Part shown: positions 34,222-42,395 of the stretch, piece after piece | Numbering within the stretch: the stretch's first letter is position 1 | Layout: every line of letters starts with the position of its first letter | From: Streptomyces sp. f51 | Lineage (GTDB): Bacteria > Actinomycetota > Actinomycetes > Streptomycetales > Streptomycetaceae | Assembly: GCF_037940415.1 (NCBI RefSeq) | Contig: NZ_CP149798.1 | Location: forward strand, 4,023,001 to 4,087,000 | Length of the DNA: 64,000 bases | Reading direction: 5' to 3' | Program-made: the position numbers and the translations under genes | Notes under the pieces: generated by a model | Told to the model about the DNA's origin: nothing | Databases searched by the model: none | What the model saw: the letters and a program-made list of their open reading frames with translations, nothing else

Positions 34222-34833
34222 CTACTCGGGCAGCCGGAGTTCCAGGTCGGCGCGGGCCGCGACACCCTCCTGGGTGATGCCGTCGAGGAGGCGGGCGACG
34301 GCGCCGCGGCCGGGGAGCTGTGCCTCGGGGTCCACGTCGTGCCAGGGGGCGAGGACGAAGGCCCGCTCGTGGGCGCGCGGGTGAGGCAGGGTCAGCACCG
34401 GGTCGTCCGAGACGACTCCGGCGTACGCCACGATGTCGACGTCGATGGTGCGCGGGCCCCAGCGCTCGTCCCGTACGCGGTGGAAGGCCTCCTCGACGGC
34501 GTGGGCCCGCTCCAGGAGCGAGGACGGCGGGAGAGTGGTCCTGAGCACCACGACCGCGTTCAAGTACGAGGGCTGGCTGCCCGGTTCGACGCCCCAGGGC
34601 TCGGTCTCGTAGACGGGGGAGACGGCCTTGACCCGGACGCCGGGGGTGTCCTCCAGGGCGTCGACGGCTCCTTGGAGGTTCTCCAGGCGGTTGCCCAGGT
34701 TCGAGCCCAGGGAGACCACCGCGCGCTTGGGGTTGCTCAGCGTCGTGTCGGCGGCGTCGACCTGCTCGACCACGGAGGCGGGCACCGGCTGGACGGTCGG
34801 GTCGCTCTGACCCTCGGTGAAGGACGCGGTCAT
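34222..34833 (-). CDS. folK: 2-amino-4-hydroxy-6-hydroxymethyldihydropteridine pyrophosphokinase
   Basis: The 203-residue kinase transfers pyrophosphate from ATP to 6-hydroxymethyl-dihydropterin. Signature VSLGSNLGNRLENLQGAV, SPVYETEPWGVEPGSQPSYLNAVV and ERWGPRTIDVDIVAYAGV with the two Mg-binding Asp are all present, and HPRAHERAFVLAPW closes the site. The first 34 residues, before KRAVVSLGSN, are an extra acidic head. ATG 34833 overlaps the folB stop by four bases (ATGA), so translation is coupled. Confidence 0.93.
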   Translation of the reverse strand: MTASFTEGQSDPTVQPVPASVVEQVDAADTTLSNPKRAVVSLGSNLGNRLENLQGAVDALEDTPGVRVKAVSPVYETEPWGVEPGSQPSYLNAVVVLRTTLPPSSLLERAHAVEEAFHRVRDERWGPRTIDVDIVAYAGVVSDDPVLTLPHPRAHERAFVLAPWHDVDPEAQLPGRGAVARLLDGITQEGVAARADLELRLPE

Positions 34834-35189
34834 ACTCGGCTCCGGATGATCGTGACGGTCACGTCGTCGAAGGGGACCGTGATGGGCGCGTCCGGTTTGT
34901 GGACGCAGACCTCGACCTCCTGGACGCCGTCGTGCTTGAGACACGTCTGGGCGATGCGCTCAGCGAGCGTCTCGATGAGGTCGACCGGCTCGCCCTCGAC
35001 CACGGCGACGACCTCTTCCGCCACGATGCCGTAGTGCACGGTCTTCGCCAGGTCGTCGTCGGCCGCGGCCGGCCGGGTGTCCAGGCCCAGCGTCAGGTCC
35101 ACGATGAAGGTCTGCCCCTCCTCGCGTTCCTTCTGGAAGACGCCGTGGTGCCCGCGGGCCTTGAGGCCGCGCAGCGCGACACGATCCAC
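34830..35189 (-). CDS. folB: Dihydroneopterin aldolase
   Basis: The 119-residue enzyme makes 6-hydroxymethyl-dihydropterin and glycolaldehyde. Seen: ALRGLKARGHHGVFQKEREEGQTF (conserved Gly-x-His and Lys/Glu), TVHYGIVAE with the catalytic Tyr, and LIETLAERIAQTCL with the substrate-binding Glu. GTG 35189 was chosen because GGAG ends 8 nt upstream and the family start is MDRVALRG; GTG 35198 would sit on the ribosome site. Overlaps folK by 4 nt. A 249-bp gap separates it from the NTF2-like gene upstream. Confidence 0.92.
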   Translation of the reverse strand: MDRVALRGLKARGHHGVFQKEREEGQTFIVDLTLGLDTRPAAADDDLAKTVHYGIVAEEVVAVVEGEPVDLIETLAERIAQTCLKHDGVQEVEVCVHKPDAPITVPFDDVTVTIIRSRV

Positions 35190-35438
35190 GCGAATCACTC
35201 CTGCAATCGTCGGTGAAGGCCGTCATGAGCCGAATGCGGTCGGCACACGGGCCTCGAACGAATCTACCTGCGGGCACCGACAACGCTCGCCCACGGGGAC
35301 GGGCGCACCGGTGAACGCCACGAGGCTTCACCGGGTGTTTCCCCTGGGGAAGGTGGCGGCTCACGGGCCGGTAGCGCCGCCCCTACCCCCGTCCGGCGAT
35401 TCCAATCACCTTTCGCCTCCCGGGCGCTCCACACCCAC

Positions 35439-35939
35439 TCAGCCGGCGGTGTCCTCGTCCTCGTCCTCGCCGGACTCGGCCAGCACGGGGGAGGCGTGGT
35501 GGGACCAGAGCTTCCAGCCGTCGGCCGTACGGCGGAACACGTTCGTGGCGACGACCAGCTGGCCGACGAGCGGTCCGAGCTCGTCGCTGTCGTCGGGGGA
35601 GGGGCCGCCGCTGAGGATGTTCTCGGTGCAGGTCACCAGGGCCGTGTCGGCGGACACGGAGACGCGCACGTCGGTGAGGAAGAACTGGATGTACTCCGTG
35701 TTCGCCATGATCAGCGCGTACGAGCGGAGCACCTCGCCGCGGCCGCTGAGGACGGGCCAGCCCGGGTGGACGCAGGAGACGGACGGGGCCTCGTCCTCGC
35801 TCTCGAGGTCGTCGTCGGAGGTGTCGGACGGGTTCAGCCACAGCGAGGACAGTTCCTCGAAGTCACCCCGTTCCATCGCCTCGTAGTACGCCGTGTTGGC
35901 GCGTTCGACCTGTTCGACGTCGGTACGCGGTGTGCTCAC
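35439..35939 (-). CDS. NTF2-like (SnoaL-type) protein of unknown role
   Basis: The 166-residue product has the cone-shaped NTF2 fold pattern: VERANTAYYEAMERGDFEELSSLWL, then FFLTDVRVSVSADTALVTCTENIL and ATNVFRRTADGWKLWSHHASPVL. An acidic insert sits at residues 38-50. The C-terminus is again acidic. It follows folP directly, with the GTGA overlap of 4 nt, and is found at this place in Streptomyces; a link to folate is inferred only. Fold members include hydrolases, isomerases and sigma-factor appendages. Confidence 0.82.
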   Translation of the reverse strand: MSTPRTDVEQVERANTAYYEAMERGDFEELSSLWLNPSDTSDDDLESEDEAPSVSCVHPGWPVLSGRGEVLRSYALIMANTEYIQFFLTDVRVSVSADTALVTCTENILSGGPSPDDSDELGPLVGQLVVATNVFRRTADGWKLWSHHASPVLAESGEDEDEDTAG

Positions 35940-36847
35940 CGGGCGCCCTCTGCGGCCGTGTCGGCGGCGGTGCCCGTGGCGGTGCCGGTCCGGGCGCCCT
36001 CGACGGCGCGGGCGACCCGTACGGCGTCCGCGGTGGCCCGCACCTCGTGCACGCGGACCGCCCAGGCGCCCTGCTGGGCGGCTATGGCCGAGACGGCGGC
36101 GGTGGCGGCGTCGCGCTCGCGCGCGGGAGGCGGCGCGCCCTCGGGGCCGGCCAGGACGCGGCCGAGGAAGCGTTTGCGGGAGGCGGCGACCAGCAGGGGA
36201 TGGCCGAGGGCGCGGAGGCGGTCGAGATGGGCCAGGAGGGCCAGGTCGTGCTCGGGGTCCTTGGAGAAGCCGAGGCCGGGGTCGACGACGATCCGGTCGG
36301 GGGCGATGCCGCCCGCCAGGACGGCCTCCACGCGCGCGTGGAGTTCGTCGAGGACCTCGCGGACCACGTTCTCGTACGTTCCCTCGACGTTCCCGCCGGC
36401 CAGGAAGCCGCGCCAGTGCATGACCACGAAGGGCGCGCCTGCGGCCGCCACGGCCGGGATCATCGCGGGGTCGGCGAGACCGCCGCTGACGTCGTTGACG
36501 AGGGCGGCGCCCGCGGCGAGGGACTGTTCGGCGACGGAGGCGCGCATGGTGTCCACGGAGACGGTGACGCCCTCGGAGGCGAGGCCGCGGACCACGGGGA
36601 TGACCCGCTTGAGTTCCTCGGCCTCGTCGACCCGGGTCGCTCCGGGGCGGGTGGACTCGCCGCCCACGTCCACGAGGTCGGCGCCCTCGGCGACCAGGCC
36701 GAGGCCGTGCTTGACCGCGGCCGTCGTGTCGAACCAGCGGCCGCCGTCGGAGAAGGAATCGGGGGTGACGTTCACGACCCCCATGACCGCGCAGCGGTCC
36801 CACGTCGGCAGTCCCGCGACTCGGCCGCGCCCGCGCTCAATACTCAT
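35936..36847 (-). CDS. folP: Dihydropteroate synthase
   Basis: The 303-residue TIM-barrel enzyme joins p-aminobenzoate to hydroxymethyl-dihydropterin pyrophosphate; it is the sulfonamide target. Signatures: MGVVNVTPDSFSDGGRW, VDVGGESTRPGA, FVVMHWRG, and VDPGLGFSKDPEHD. A stretch of TGTATGTAADTAAEG closes the protein as a low-complexity tail. ATG 36847 follows TAGGCT by 6 nt without a ribosome site: leaderless. First gene of the folP-NTF2 pair. Confidence 0.93.
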   Translation of the reverse strand: MSIERGRGRVAGLPTWDRCAVMGVVNVTPDSFSDGGRWFDTTAAVKHGLGLVAEGADLVDVGGESTRPGATRVDEAEELKRVIPVVRGLASEGVTVSVDTMRASVAEQSLAAGAALVNDVSGGLADPAMIPAVAAAGAPFVVMHWRGFLAGGNVEGTYENVVREVLDELHARVEAVLAGGIAPDRIVVDPGLGFSKDPEHDLALLAHLDRLRALGHPLLVAASRKRFLGRVLAGPEGAPPPARERDAATAAVSAIAAQQGAWAVRVHEVRATADAVRVARAVEGARTGTATGTAADTAAEGAR

Positions 36848-36853
36848 ACGTCC

Positions 36854-36859
36854 AGCCTA
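36854..36859 (-). promoter_or_regulatory. -10 hexamer TAGGCT for leaderless folP
   Basis: TAGGCT ends 6 nt before the folP ATG on the minus strand. It sits directly downstream of the terminator stem at 36860-36897. Confidence 0.5.
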
Positions 36860-36897
36860 GGACCTCCGGGGAGGGGCATCGTCGCCCCCGGAGGTCC
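36860..36897 (-). terminator. Terminator of the aminoacyl transferase gene
   Basis: A 12-bp stem GGACCTCCGGGG with its complement around a 14-nt loop. Starts 31 bp past the minus-strand stop at 36928, just before the folP promoter. Confidence 0.75.
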
Positions 36898-36927
36898 CTT
36901 CGTGCCGGTCACGGTCGCGGGCGCGGC

Positions 36928-38817
36928 CTAGGCCGCCGTGACCCCCCGCTCCGTCGCCGCGTGGGCGCACGGGCGCGGGGCCGCTGCGCGGCGACGGAGG
37001 ATGCGCGGCAGGGCGAGGTTCACGAAGCCCTCGGCCTGCATGGCGGCGAAGCCGATGCGCGGGAGGTCGCGGGAGGCGGCGTAGACCACGAAGCGCGGTT
37101 CCCAGCGCGGGCGGAACTTGGCGTTGAACTTGTACAGCGACTCGATCTGGAACCAGCGCGACAGGAACACCAGCAGGCCGCGCCAGGCGCGTAGCACGGG
37201 TCCGGCGCCGATCTTCTCGCCGCGCGCGAGCGCCGAGCGGAACATCGCGAAGTTGAGCGAGATCCGCTCGATGCCGAGGCGGGGTGACGCCTGGAGCGCG
37301 GCCACGATGAGGAGTTCGTTCATGCCCGGGTCGGCCGCGCGGTCGCGGCGCATGAGGTCGAGCGACACGCCGTCCGGGCCCCACGGGACGAAGTGCAGGA
37401 CGGCCTTCAGGTCGCCGTAGGGGCCGGGCGGGTCGTCGGCCTTGTGCGCGGTGGCGATCAGACAGTCGCCGTCGGACGGGTCACCGATACGGCCGAGCGC
37501 CATGGAGAAACCGCGCTCGGTGTCGGTGCCGCGCCAGTCCTCCGCCGCGTGCCGTATCCGTTCCAGCTCGCCTTCGCCCAGGTCACGGATGCGCCGTACC
37601 CGGGTCTCGTAGCCGGCGCGCTCGATGCGCTTGACCATCTGGCGCACGTTTCGCATCGCGCGCCCGGAGAGGGAGAAATCCGGGACGTCCACCACCGCCT
37701 CGTCGCCGAGTTCGAGGGCGTCGAGGCCGGTCTCGCGGGTCCACACCTCGCCTCCCGTCTCGGAGCAGCCCATCACGGCGGGGGTCCAGGAGTGGGCCCT
37801 GGCCTCGTCCATGAAGCGTTCGATCGCGCCGGGCCACGCCTCCACGTCGCCGATGGGGTCACCGCTGGCGAGCATCACCCCGGAGACGACCCGGTAGGTG
37901 ACGGCCGCCTTGCCGCTGGGTGAGAAGACGACCGCCTTGTCGCGGCGGAGCGCGAAGTGCCCGAGGGAGTCGCGGCCGCCGTGCCGGTCCAGGAGGACAC
38001 GCAGTCTGGCCTCGTCGTCCTCCGTGAGGCGCGCGGCGGGGTGTTCGGGCCGGAAGGCCAGGTAGATGGTGGTGACGGCGGTCAGCCAGCCGAGGGCGCC
38101 GAGGGAGAAGGCGACGGTCCAGGACGTGGGTCCCGCGTAGTCGACGGGGCCCTCGAAGCCGACCAGGCCGTACAGGACGTGGCTGATGCGGTCGGCCAGG
38201 CTCGGGTCGCCGATCATGCGGTCCTCGTGGACGCTGACGATGACGAGTCCGAGGACGAGGGAACCGGCGCCCATGAGAACGAAGTTGGCGAGCGCGCGCC
38301 AGCGGCTGCGCGGGTCGGGCAGCGCGGCGAACTCGTCGCGGTGGCGCAGCAGCGGTGCGAGCAGCGCGGCCGACAGGACGACGCCGATCACCGAGTGGCG
38401 GTACGCGAACTGGGCGACGGCTCCCGCGGGCAGCAGCAGGACCGCCGCGCGCCAGGCCCGGCGCTTGCGGCGCCGCAGCCCGTGGGCGAGCAGCAGCAGG
38501 AGCACGCCGGCGCTGAGGGACAGCGCCGCGGCGAAGGGCCCGAACGCTCCGGGCAGCACCTCGGCCAGGGCGTGCATACGGCTGTGACGGAAGCGCGGGA
38601 AGACTCCCGCGGCGATGTCCAGGAGACCCACGAGCGTGCAGGCCCTGGCGACCAGGGCGGGGACGGCCTCCGGGCTCGGACCGCGCAGAAGGCGCCGCGT
38701 CCGTGCCGCTCGGCCTGGAACCCCACCCGACAATTCCCCATCTATCCTGACAGACATCGCATCCCGTGGTTCTGCGAGAGACCTTGAATCCGGTGCCATT
38801 CCGGCATCCGGCGACAT
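36928..38817 (-). CDS. Phosphatidylglycerol lysyltransferase-type membrane protein (DUF2156/MprF-like)
   Basis: The 629-residue protein has about seven helices between residues 70 and 290 (VARACTLVGLLDIAAGVFP; AAALSLSAGVLLLLLAHGL; VIGVVLSAALLAPLL; FVLMGAGSLVLGLVIVSVH and others) and a C-terminal GNAT-like aminoacyl transferase domain of DUF2156 type (VYRVVSGVMLASGDPIG, RNVRQMVKRIERAGYE, DLMRRDRAADPGMNELLIVA, FRPRWEPRFVVYA). It should move an amino acid from tRNA to phosphatidylglycerol and flip it, altering surface charge; amino acid unknown. ATG 38817 has GAGG 5 nt upstream; ATG 38757 and 38856 are alternatives. Divergent from an esterase gene. Confidence 0.85.
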   Translation of the reverse strand: MSPDAGMAPDSRSLAEPRDAMSVRIDGELSGGVPGRAARTRRLLRGPSPEAVPALVARACTLVGLLDIAAGVFPRFRHSRMHALAEVLPGAFGPFAAALSLSAGVLLLLLAHGLRRRKRRAWRAAVLLLPAGAVAQFAYRHSVIGVVLSAALLAPLLRHRDEFAALPDPRSRWRALANFVLMGAGSLVLGLVIVSVHEDRMIGDPSLADRISHVLYGLVGFEGPVDYAGPTSWTVAFSLGALGWLTAVTTIYLAFRPEHPAARLTEDDEARLRVLLDRHGGRDSLGHFALRRDKAVVFSPSGKAAVTYRVVSGVMLASGDPIGDVEAWPGAIERFMDEARAHSWTPAVMGCSETGGEVWTRETGLDALELGDEAVVDVPDFSLSGRAMRNVRQMVKRIERAGYETRVRRIRDLGEGELERIRHAAEDWRGTDTERGFSMALGRIGDPSDGDCLIATAHKADDPPGPYGDLKAVLHFVPWGPDGVSLDLMRRDRAADPGMNELLIVAALQASPRLGIERISLNFAMFRSALARGEKIGAGPVLRAWRGLLVFLSRWFQIESLYKFNAKFRPRWEPRFVVYAASRDLPRIGFAAMQAEGFVNLALPRILRRRAAAPRPCAHAATERGVTAA

Positions 38818-38956
38818 TGCGCCCTCTAGGACGGTGTCTTGGGGAGTCAGGTTCATTCCCTTCCGGAAAGCCGGTTCAAAAGGCAAGGAAAGTCCAGGGC
38901 AAGGGCTCGCCAATGTGCGGGACGGACCCGGACGGAAAGCGCAGGCGGAGCAGCCC

Positions 38957-40087
38957 ATGGGTCTCACGAGCAACAAGGTGCTGGCATTGGTGGTCCTGCT
39001 CGCCGTGCTGCTTTTCATCGGCACGGTGTGGTGGTGGCCGCGGCTCGCCAGACGTACCTGGGCGTCCGTCGGCGGGCGGGTCGGGCTGCTGCTGGCCACT
39101 CAGGTGATGCTGTTCGCCTCGGTCGGGCTGTGCGCCAACCAGGCGTTCGGGTTCTACGCGAGCTGGGCCGACCTCCTCGGCAACGAGAAGGGCGAGGGTG
39201 TGGTCGTCGACCACAACGGCGCCGCCGGTCCGGGCGGCGGCCCCCTCCAGGTCCTGGACACCGAGCAGGTGGCCGTCTCGGGCGGGGCCCGGCCGCAGAC
39301 AGGCGGCCAGATCCAGAAGATCGACATCGTCGGCCGTACGACCCGGATCGCCACACCCGCGTACGTGTATCTGCCGCCCGAGTACTTCCAGCCGCAGTAC
39401 CGCACCCGTACGTTCCCCGCCGTCACGGTGCTGACCGGCTACCCCGGGACCGCCCAGGCGCTCATCAAGGCGCTCCACTTCCCGCAGACGGCGAATCGTT
39501 TGGTCAGGAGCGGCCGGAGCCAGCCGATGATCCTGGTGATGCTGCGTCCGACCGTCGCTCCGCCGCGGGACACCGAGTGCGTGGACATCCCCGGCGGCCC
39601 GCGGACCGAGTCCTTCTTCGCCAAGGACCTCCCCGAGGCCGTGTCGGCCCACTACCGGGTCGGCGCCGGCCCCCGCAGCTGGGGTGTCATCGGCGATTCG
39701 ACGGGCGGGTACTGCGCGCTGAAACTCGCCGTCCACCACCCCGGGGCGTATGCGGCGGGTGTCGGGCTGTCGCCTTACTACAAGGCGCCGATCGACCGCA
39801 CGACGGGCGATCTCTTCCGCGGCGACAAGGCGCTGCGCAACAGTGCCGACCTCCGCTGGTACCTGAGGAACAAGCCCGCGCCGGACACCTCGCTCCTCGT
39901 CACGAGCAGCAGGATGGGCGAATCCAACTACCGGGCGACGCTCGACTTCATAGACCTGGTGAAATCGAAGCGGCTCACCAGGATCTCGTCGATCATCCTC
40001 GACAGCGGCGGCCACAACTTCAACACCTGGCGGCGGGAGATCCCGGCGGCGCTCCAGTGGATCAGCGGACGGCTGAGCGACCGCTGA
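38957..40087 (+). CDS. Membrane-anchored alpha/beta-hydrolase (esterase D type)
   Basis: The 376-residue protein has two hydrophobic segments near residues 6-23 and 35-55, then an extracellular catalytic part. GDSTGG (in VIGDSTGGYCALKLAVHHP) holds the serine nucleophile; the catalytic His is in SGGHNFNTW, with a likely Asp near SSIILDSGG. Family: esterase D/antigen 85-like. It may cleave or transfer acyl groups in the cell envelope. ATG 38957 has GCGGAG 6 nt upstream. Divergent from the MprF-like gene, an arrangement that echoes esterases acting on aminoacyl-lipids in other actinobacteria, inferred. Confidence 0.83.
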   Translation: MGLTSNKVLALVVLLAVLLFIGTVWWWPRLARRTWASVGGRVGLLLATQVMLFASVGLCANQAFGFYASWADLLGNEKGEGVVVDHNGAAGPGGGPLQVLDTEQVAVSGGARPQTGGQIQKIDIVGRTTRIATPAYVYLPPEYFQPQYRTRTFPAVTVLTGYPGTAQALIKALHFPQTANRLVRSGRSQPMILVMLRPTVAPPRDTECVDIPGGPRTESFFAKDLPEAVSAHYRVGAGPRSWGVIGDSTGGYCALKLAVHHPGAYAAGVGLSPYYKAPIDRTTGDLFRGDKALRNSADLRWYLRNKPAPDTSLLVTSSRMGESNYRATLDFIDLVKSKRLTRISSIILDSGGHNFNTWRREIPAALQWISGRLSDR

Positions 40088-40175
40088 CGCGTGCGGCGCG
40101 GGGCCTGTCGTGTGGTGCCATGCCCTGGCGGGCGCCCTCGTGAGGTGTCGCGGCGCGTCCCGCCGTGTCGTGCCG

Positions 40176-40215
40176 CGCCGTGCCGGGCGGACGAATTGGG
40201 GTCGTCCGGCACGGC
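40176..40215 (+). terminator. Bulged hairpin after the esterase gene
   Basis: CGCCGTGCC + GGACGA pairs with TCGTCC + GGCACGGCG, with a 4-nt bulge on the left side. Confidence 0.65.
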
Positions 40216-40345
40216 GATAATGGCGTCCCGCCGAGGAATGCCGCGACCGCGTCGATGACGATTCGGATAACGTTCGGAGCCGGTCGAATTGATCGCGGAG
40301 CCGCTGCGATCGGGGGGCGTGGCGGGCTTAGTGGGACAAGCGGTG

Positions 40346-40372
40346 TGTCCTGTAGGCGGCCGGTACAGGACA
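40346..40372. promoter_or_regulatory. Operator-like palindrome TGTCCTGTA-N9-TACAGGACA
   Basis: The arms are perfect. It lies 73 bp before the next gene, where a repressor or activator could act. No binding protein is evident. Confidence 0.5.
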
Positions 40373-40444
40373 AAGCCATCGGGGAGACTGGGTTTTTACC
40401 GCGCGGGGCACCAAGATTCGCCTACGCGCGGTAAGTTTCTGGCC

Positions 40445-42226
40445 ATGCCACGTGGACGCCACCGCCATTCCCCGCCCCTGCACAGGGTGCTGCCTTCCTC
40501 GGCGATCGCCGGCGTGTCGCTCGTCTGCGCCATAGGACCCTGGCTGTTCACGGACGCGTTCGCGCTCCGTGTCCTGGCCGCGGGTGCCGCGGCGACGGCG
40601 GTCGTCAGCGCGGTCGTCCTGCGCCAATGGGACACCGCCGCGGGCAAACGTGTCGCCGATCTCACGCGCGCGCGGGCGAGCGACGAGTGGCGTCATGAGG
40701 AGCGCGTCGCCGAACTGGAGACGGATCTCGAGGAGTCGCGCGAACTGCGCGCCAAGCTGGAGCAGAAGCTGCGCGCCAAGCGCACCGAGCTGGCCGGCCT
40801 GCGCAATGAGCACGCGGCGCTGCTGCGGCGCTACGCCACGGCCGAGACGGAGCGGGCCACCGCCCTCGAGGGGCGCCGCCAGCTCGCCATAGAGGCTTCG
40901 GTACCGGCCCGCGCCCTGCCGGCCGCGCGGACGGCTCCGGACGACACGGAGACGCCGGACTCCTCCGACGCACCCGGCTCGCTCGGCGCGTCGGACGCGC
41001 ACGACACCCCGGACACGCACGACACAGCGGCCTCAGAGGACTCCTCCGCGGCGGTCGACTCGCCGGAGACGCCCGATGCGGACGCGACGGCCGAAGCGGA
41101 CGAGACGCCCGGGGACACGGACGCGTCCGGGAGCCAGGAACGGCCCTCGGCCTCCGAGGAGACCTCCGAGGAGACCGCCGACGCCGCTGAGACCGCGGAG
41201 CCCGCCGGTTCCGACGGAGCGGCACCCGCGCCCGGAAGCGGTGCGGATGCCATCGAGGCCTTCATCGCGCCCGACGACGACCCCGTTTCCCCGGACGCGG
41301 AGGACGACGAGGACGCGAAGGCCGAGGCCGGGGCCGAGGGGTCCTCCGAGGCCTTCTCCCCGACCGGTTCGTCGCTCTTCCTGCGGCCCGGAGCGGCCCA
41401 GGGCCGGACGGCCGCGGACGCCCAGAGGGCGGAAGGCGCCCGGACCGCGGTGGCCTCGACGTCCGTCGCCCTCGCGCTGCCCGACACGGACCCCGACGCG
41501 GGCCCGGCGACGACCGGATCCCTGACCGACGTGCCCGCCCCCGCCGGTTCCGCGCTGGACGCGGCCGTCAGGCGGGACGCGGCCAAGAAGCGCGCGGCGA
41601 TGCAGAAGGGCTCGGCGGCCACGAAGGACCTGGTCGCCAGGAAAGACCTGATGGCCGAGCGGGACGCGGCCGCACAGCGCCGGACCGCCCAGCAGAGCGC
41701 TCCGGCCGCCGAGACGGGTCCGTCCGCGGACTCCGTCACGGAGGCGGGTGGGGCGCAGGGGAAGCCCGAGGCGGCCCGCGAGCATCAGCGCGCGGCCGCC
41801 GAGGCCGAGCCGTCGGCGCCCGCCGCGCCCGAGACGTCCCGCAGGGCCGTGACGGCGTCGCCGACGCGGGCGGCGCTCCCGCCCGCCAGGCCCGCCCAGC
41901 GCTCCGGGCACTTCACCGTGCCGACGGCCGTGGCCGTCGTCCCGCAGACCGCACCGGTGCGGCGTCCCTCGGTCGAGGGAGGGTTCGACTTCTTCGGTAC
42001 GCAGAAGGAGGAGGCGGACGCCGCCGCGATGGAGGCCGTGCAGAACGAGGACCTCGCCGACGTGGTCGGCCAGGAGGCGCTCGCGGCGCACAAGGCCGAG
42101 TCCGAGGCCGGGGCCGAGCCCGCCGGCGAGCCCTCGGAGGGTGCCGACCGTCAGGTCATCGACCTGACCGAGCACGACGAGACCGAGCACATCGACATGA
42201 CGGGCCTGCGCAGCGCGGCTTCCTGA
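40445..42226 (+). CDS. Membrane protein with coiled coil and acidic disordered region
   Basis: The 593-residue product has two membrane helices in residues 17-60 (SSAIAGVSLVCAIGPWLF and LAAGAAATAVVSAVVLRQW), then a coiled coil (about 70-145; VAELETDLEESRELRAKLEQKL, written in parts), then more than 300 residues rich in Asp/Glu/Ser/Thr/Ala/Pro with no fold, a short basic cluster (KKRAAMQKGSAATKDL), and a tail with VEGGFDFFG and VIDLTEHDETEHIDMTGLRSAAS. I do not know its role; the C-terminal acidic motif resembles interaction tails. TAAGTT lies 7 nt before the ATG. The gene ends before a strong terminator. Confidence 0.75.
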   Translation: MPRGRHRHSPPLHRVLPSSAIAGVSLVCAIGPWLFTDAFALRVLAAGAAATAVVSAVVLRQWDTAAGKRVADLTRARASDEWRHEERVAELETDLEESRELRAKLEQKLRAKRTELAGLRNEHAALLRRYATAETERATALEGRRQLAIEASVPARALPAARTAPDDTETPDSSDAPGSLGASDAHDTPDTHDTAASEDSSAAVDSPETPDADATAEADETPGDTDASGSQERPSASEETSEETADAAETAEPAGSDGAAPAPGSGADAIEAFIAPDDDPVSPDAEDDEDAKAEAGAEGSSEAFSPTGSSLFLRPGAAQGRTAADAQRAEGARTAVASTSVALALPDTDPDAGPATTGSLTDVPAPAGSALDAAVRRDAAKKRAAMQKGSAATKDLVARKDLMAERDAAAQRRTAQQSAPAAETGPSADSVTEAGGAQGKPEAAREHQRAAAEAEPSAPAAPETSRRAVTASPTRAALPPARPAQRSGHFTVPTAVAVVPQTAPVRRPSVEGGFDFFGTQKEEADAAAMEAVQNEDLADVVGQEALAAHKAESEAGAEPAGEPSEGADRQVIDLTEHDETEHIDMTGLRSAAS

Positions 42227-42258
42227 GCCGTACGCTCCGCAGGGCGGACACGACGAAT

Positions 42259-42289
42259 CAAGGGCAGTGGCGTCACGCCACTGCCCTTG
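42259..42289. terminator. Bidirectional terminator with 14-bp stem
   Basis: CAAGGGCAGTGGCG pairs perfectly with CGCCACTGCCCTTG around TCA. It separates the convergent coiled-coil and PH-domain genes. Confidence 0.9.
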
Positions 42290-42395
42290 GTCGTTCGGGA
42301 CATCCCGGCGGGAAGCCGCGTCACCCGCCCCCCTCGCGGAGCGGAATCCGATGCGGTCGCCGGCTCCCGCCCCGGCATCGCCGGTTCGCGGTGGC

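Larger units (their letters stand above)
40088..40444. other. 357-bp gap with terminator and a 9-bp-arm inverted repeat
   Basis: No gene seen. It holds the terminator at 40176-40215, a TGTCCTGTA/TACAGGACA inverted repeat at 40346-40372, and near its end TAAGTT 7 nt before the next ATG. Confidence 0.55.
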
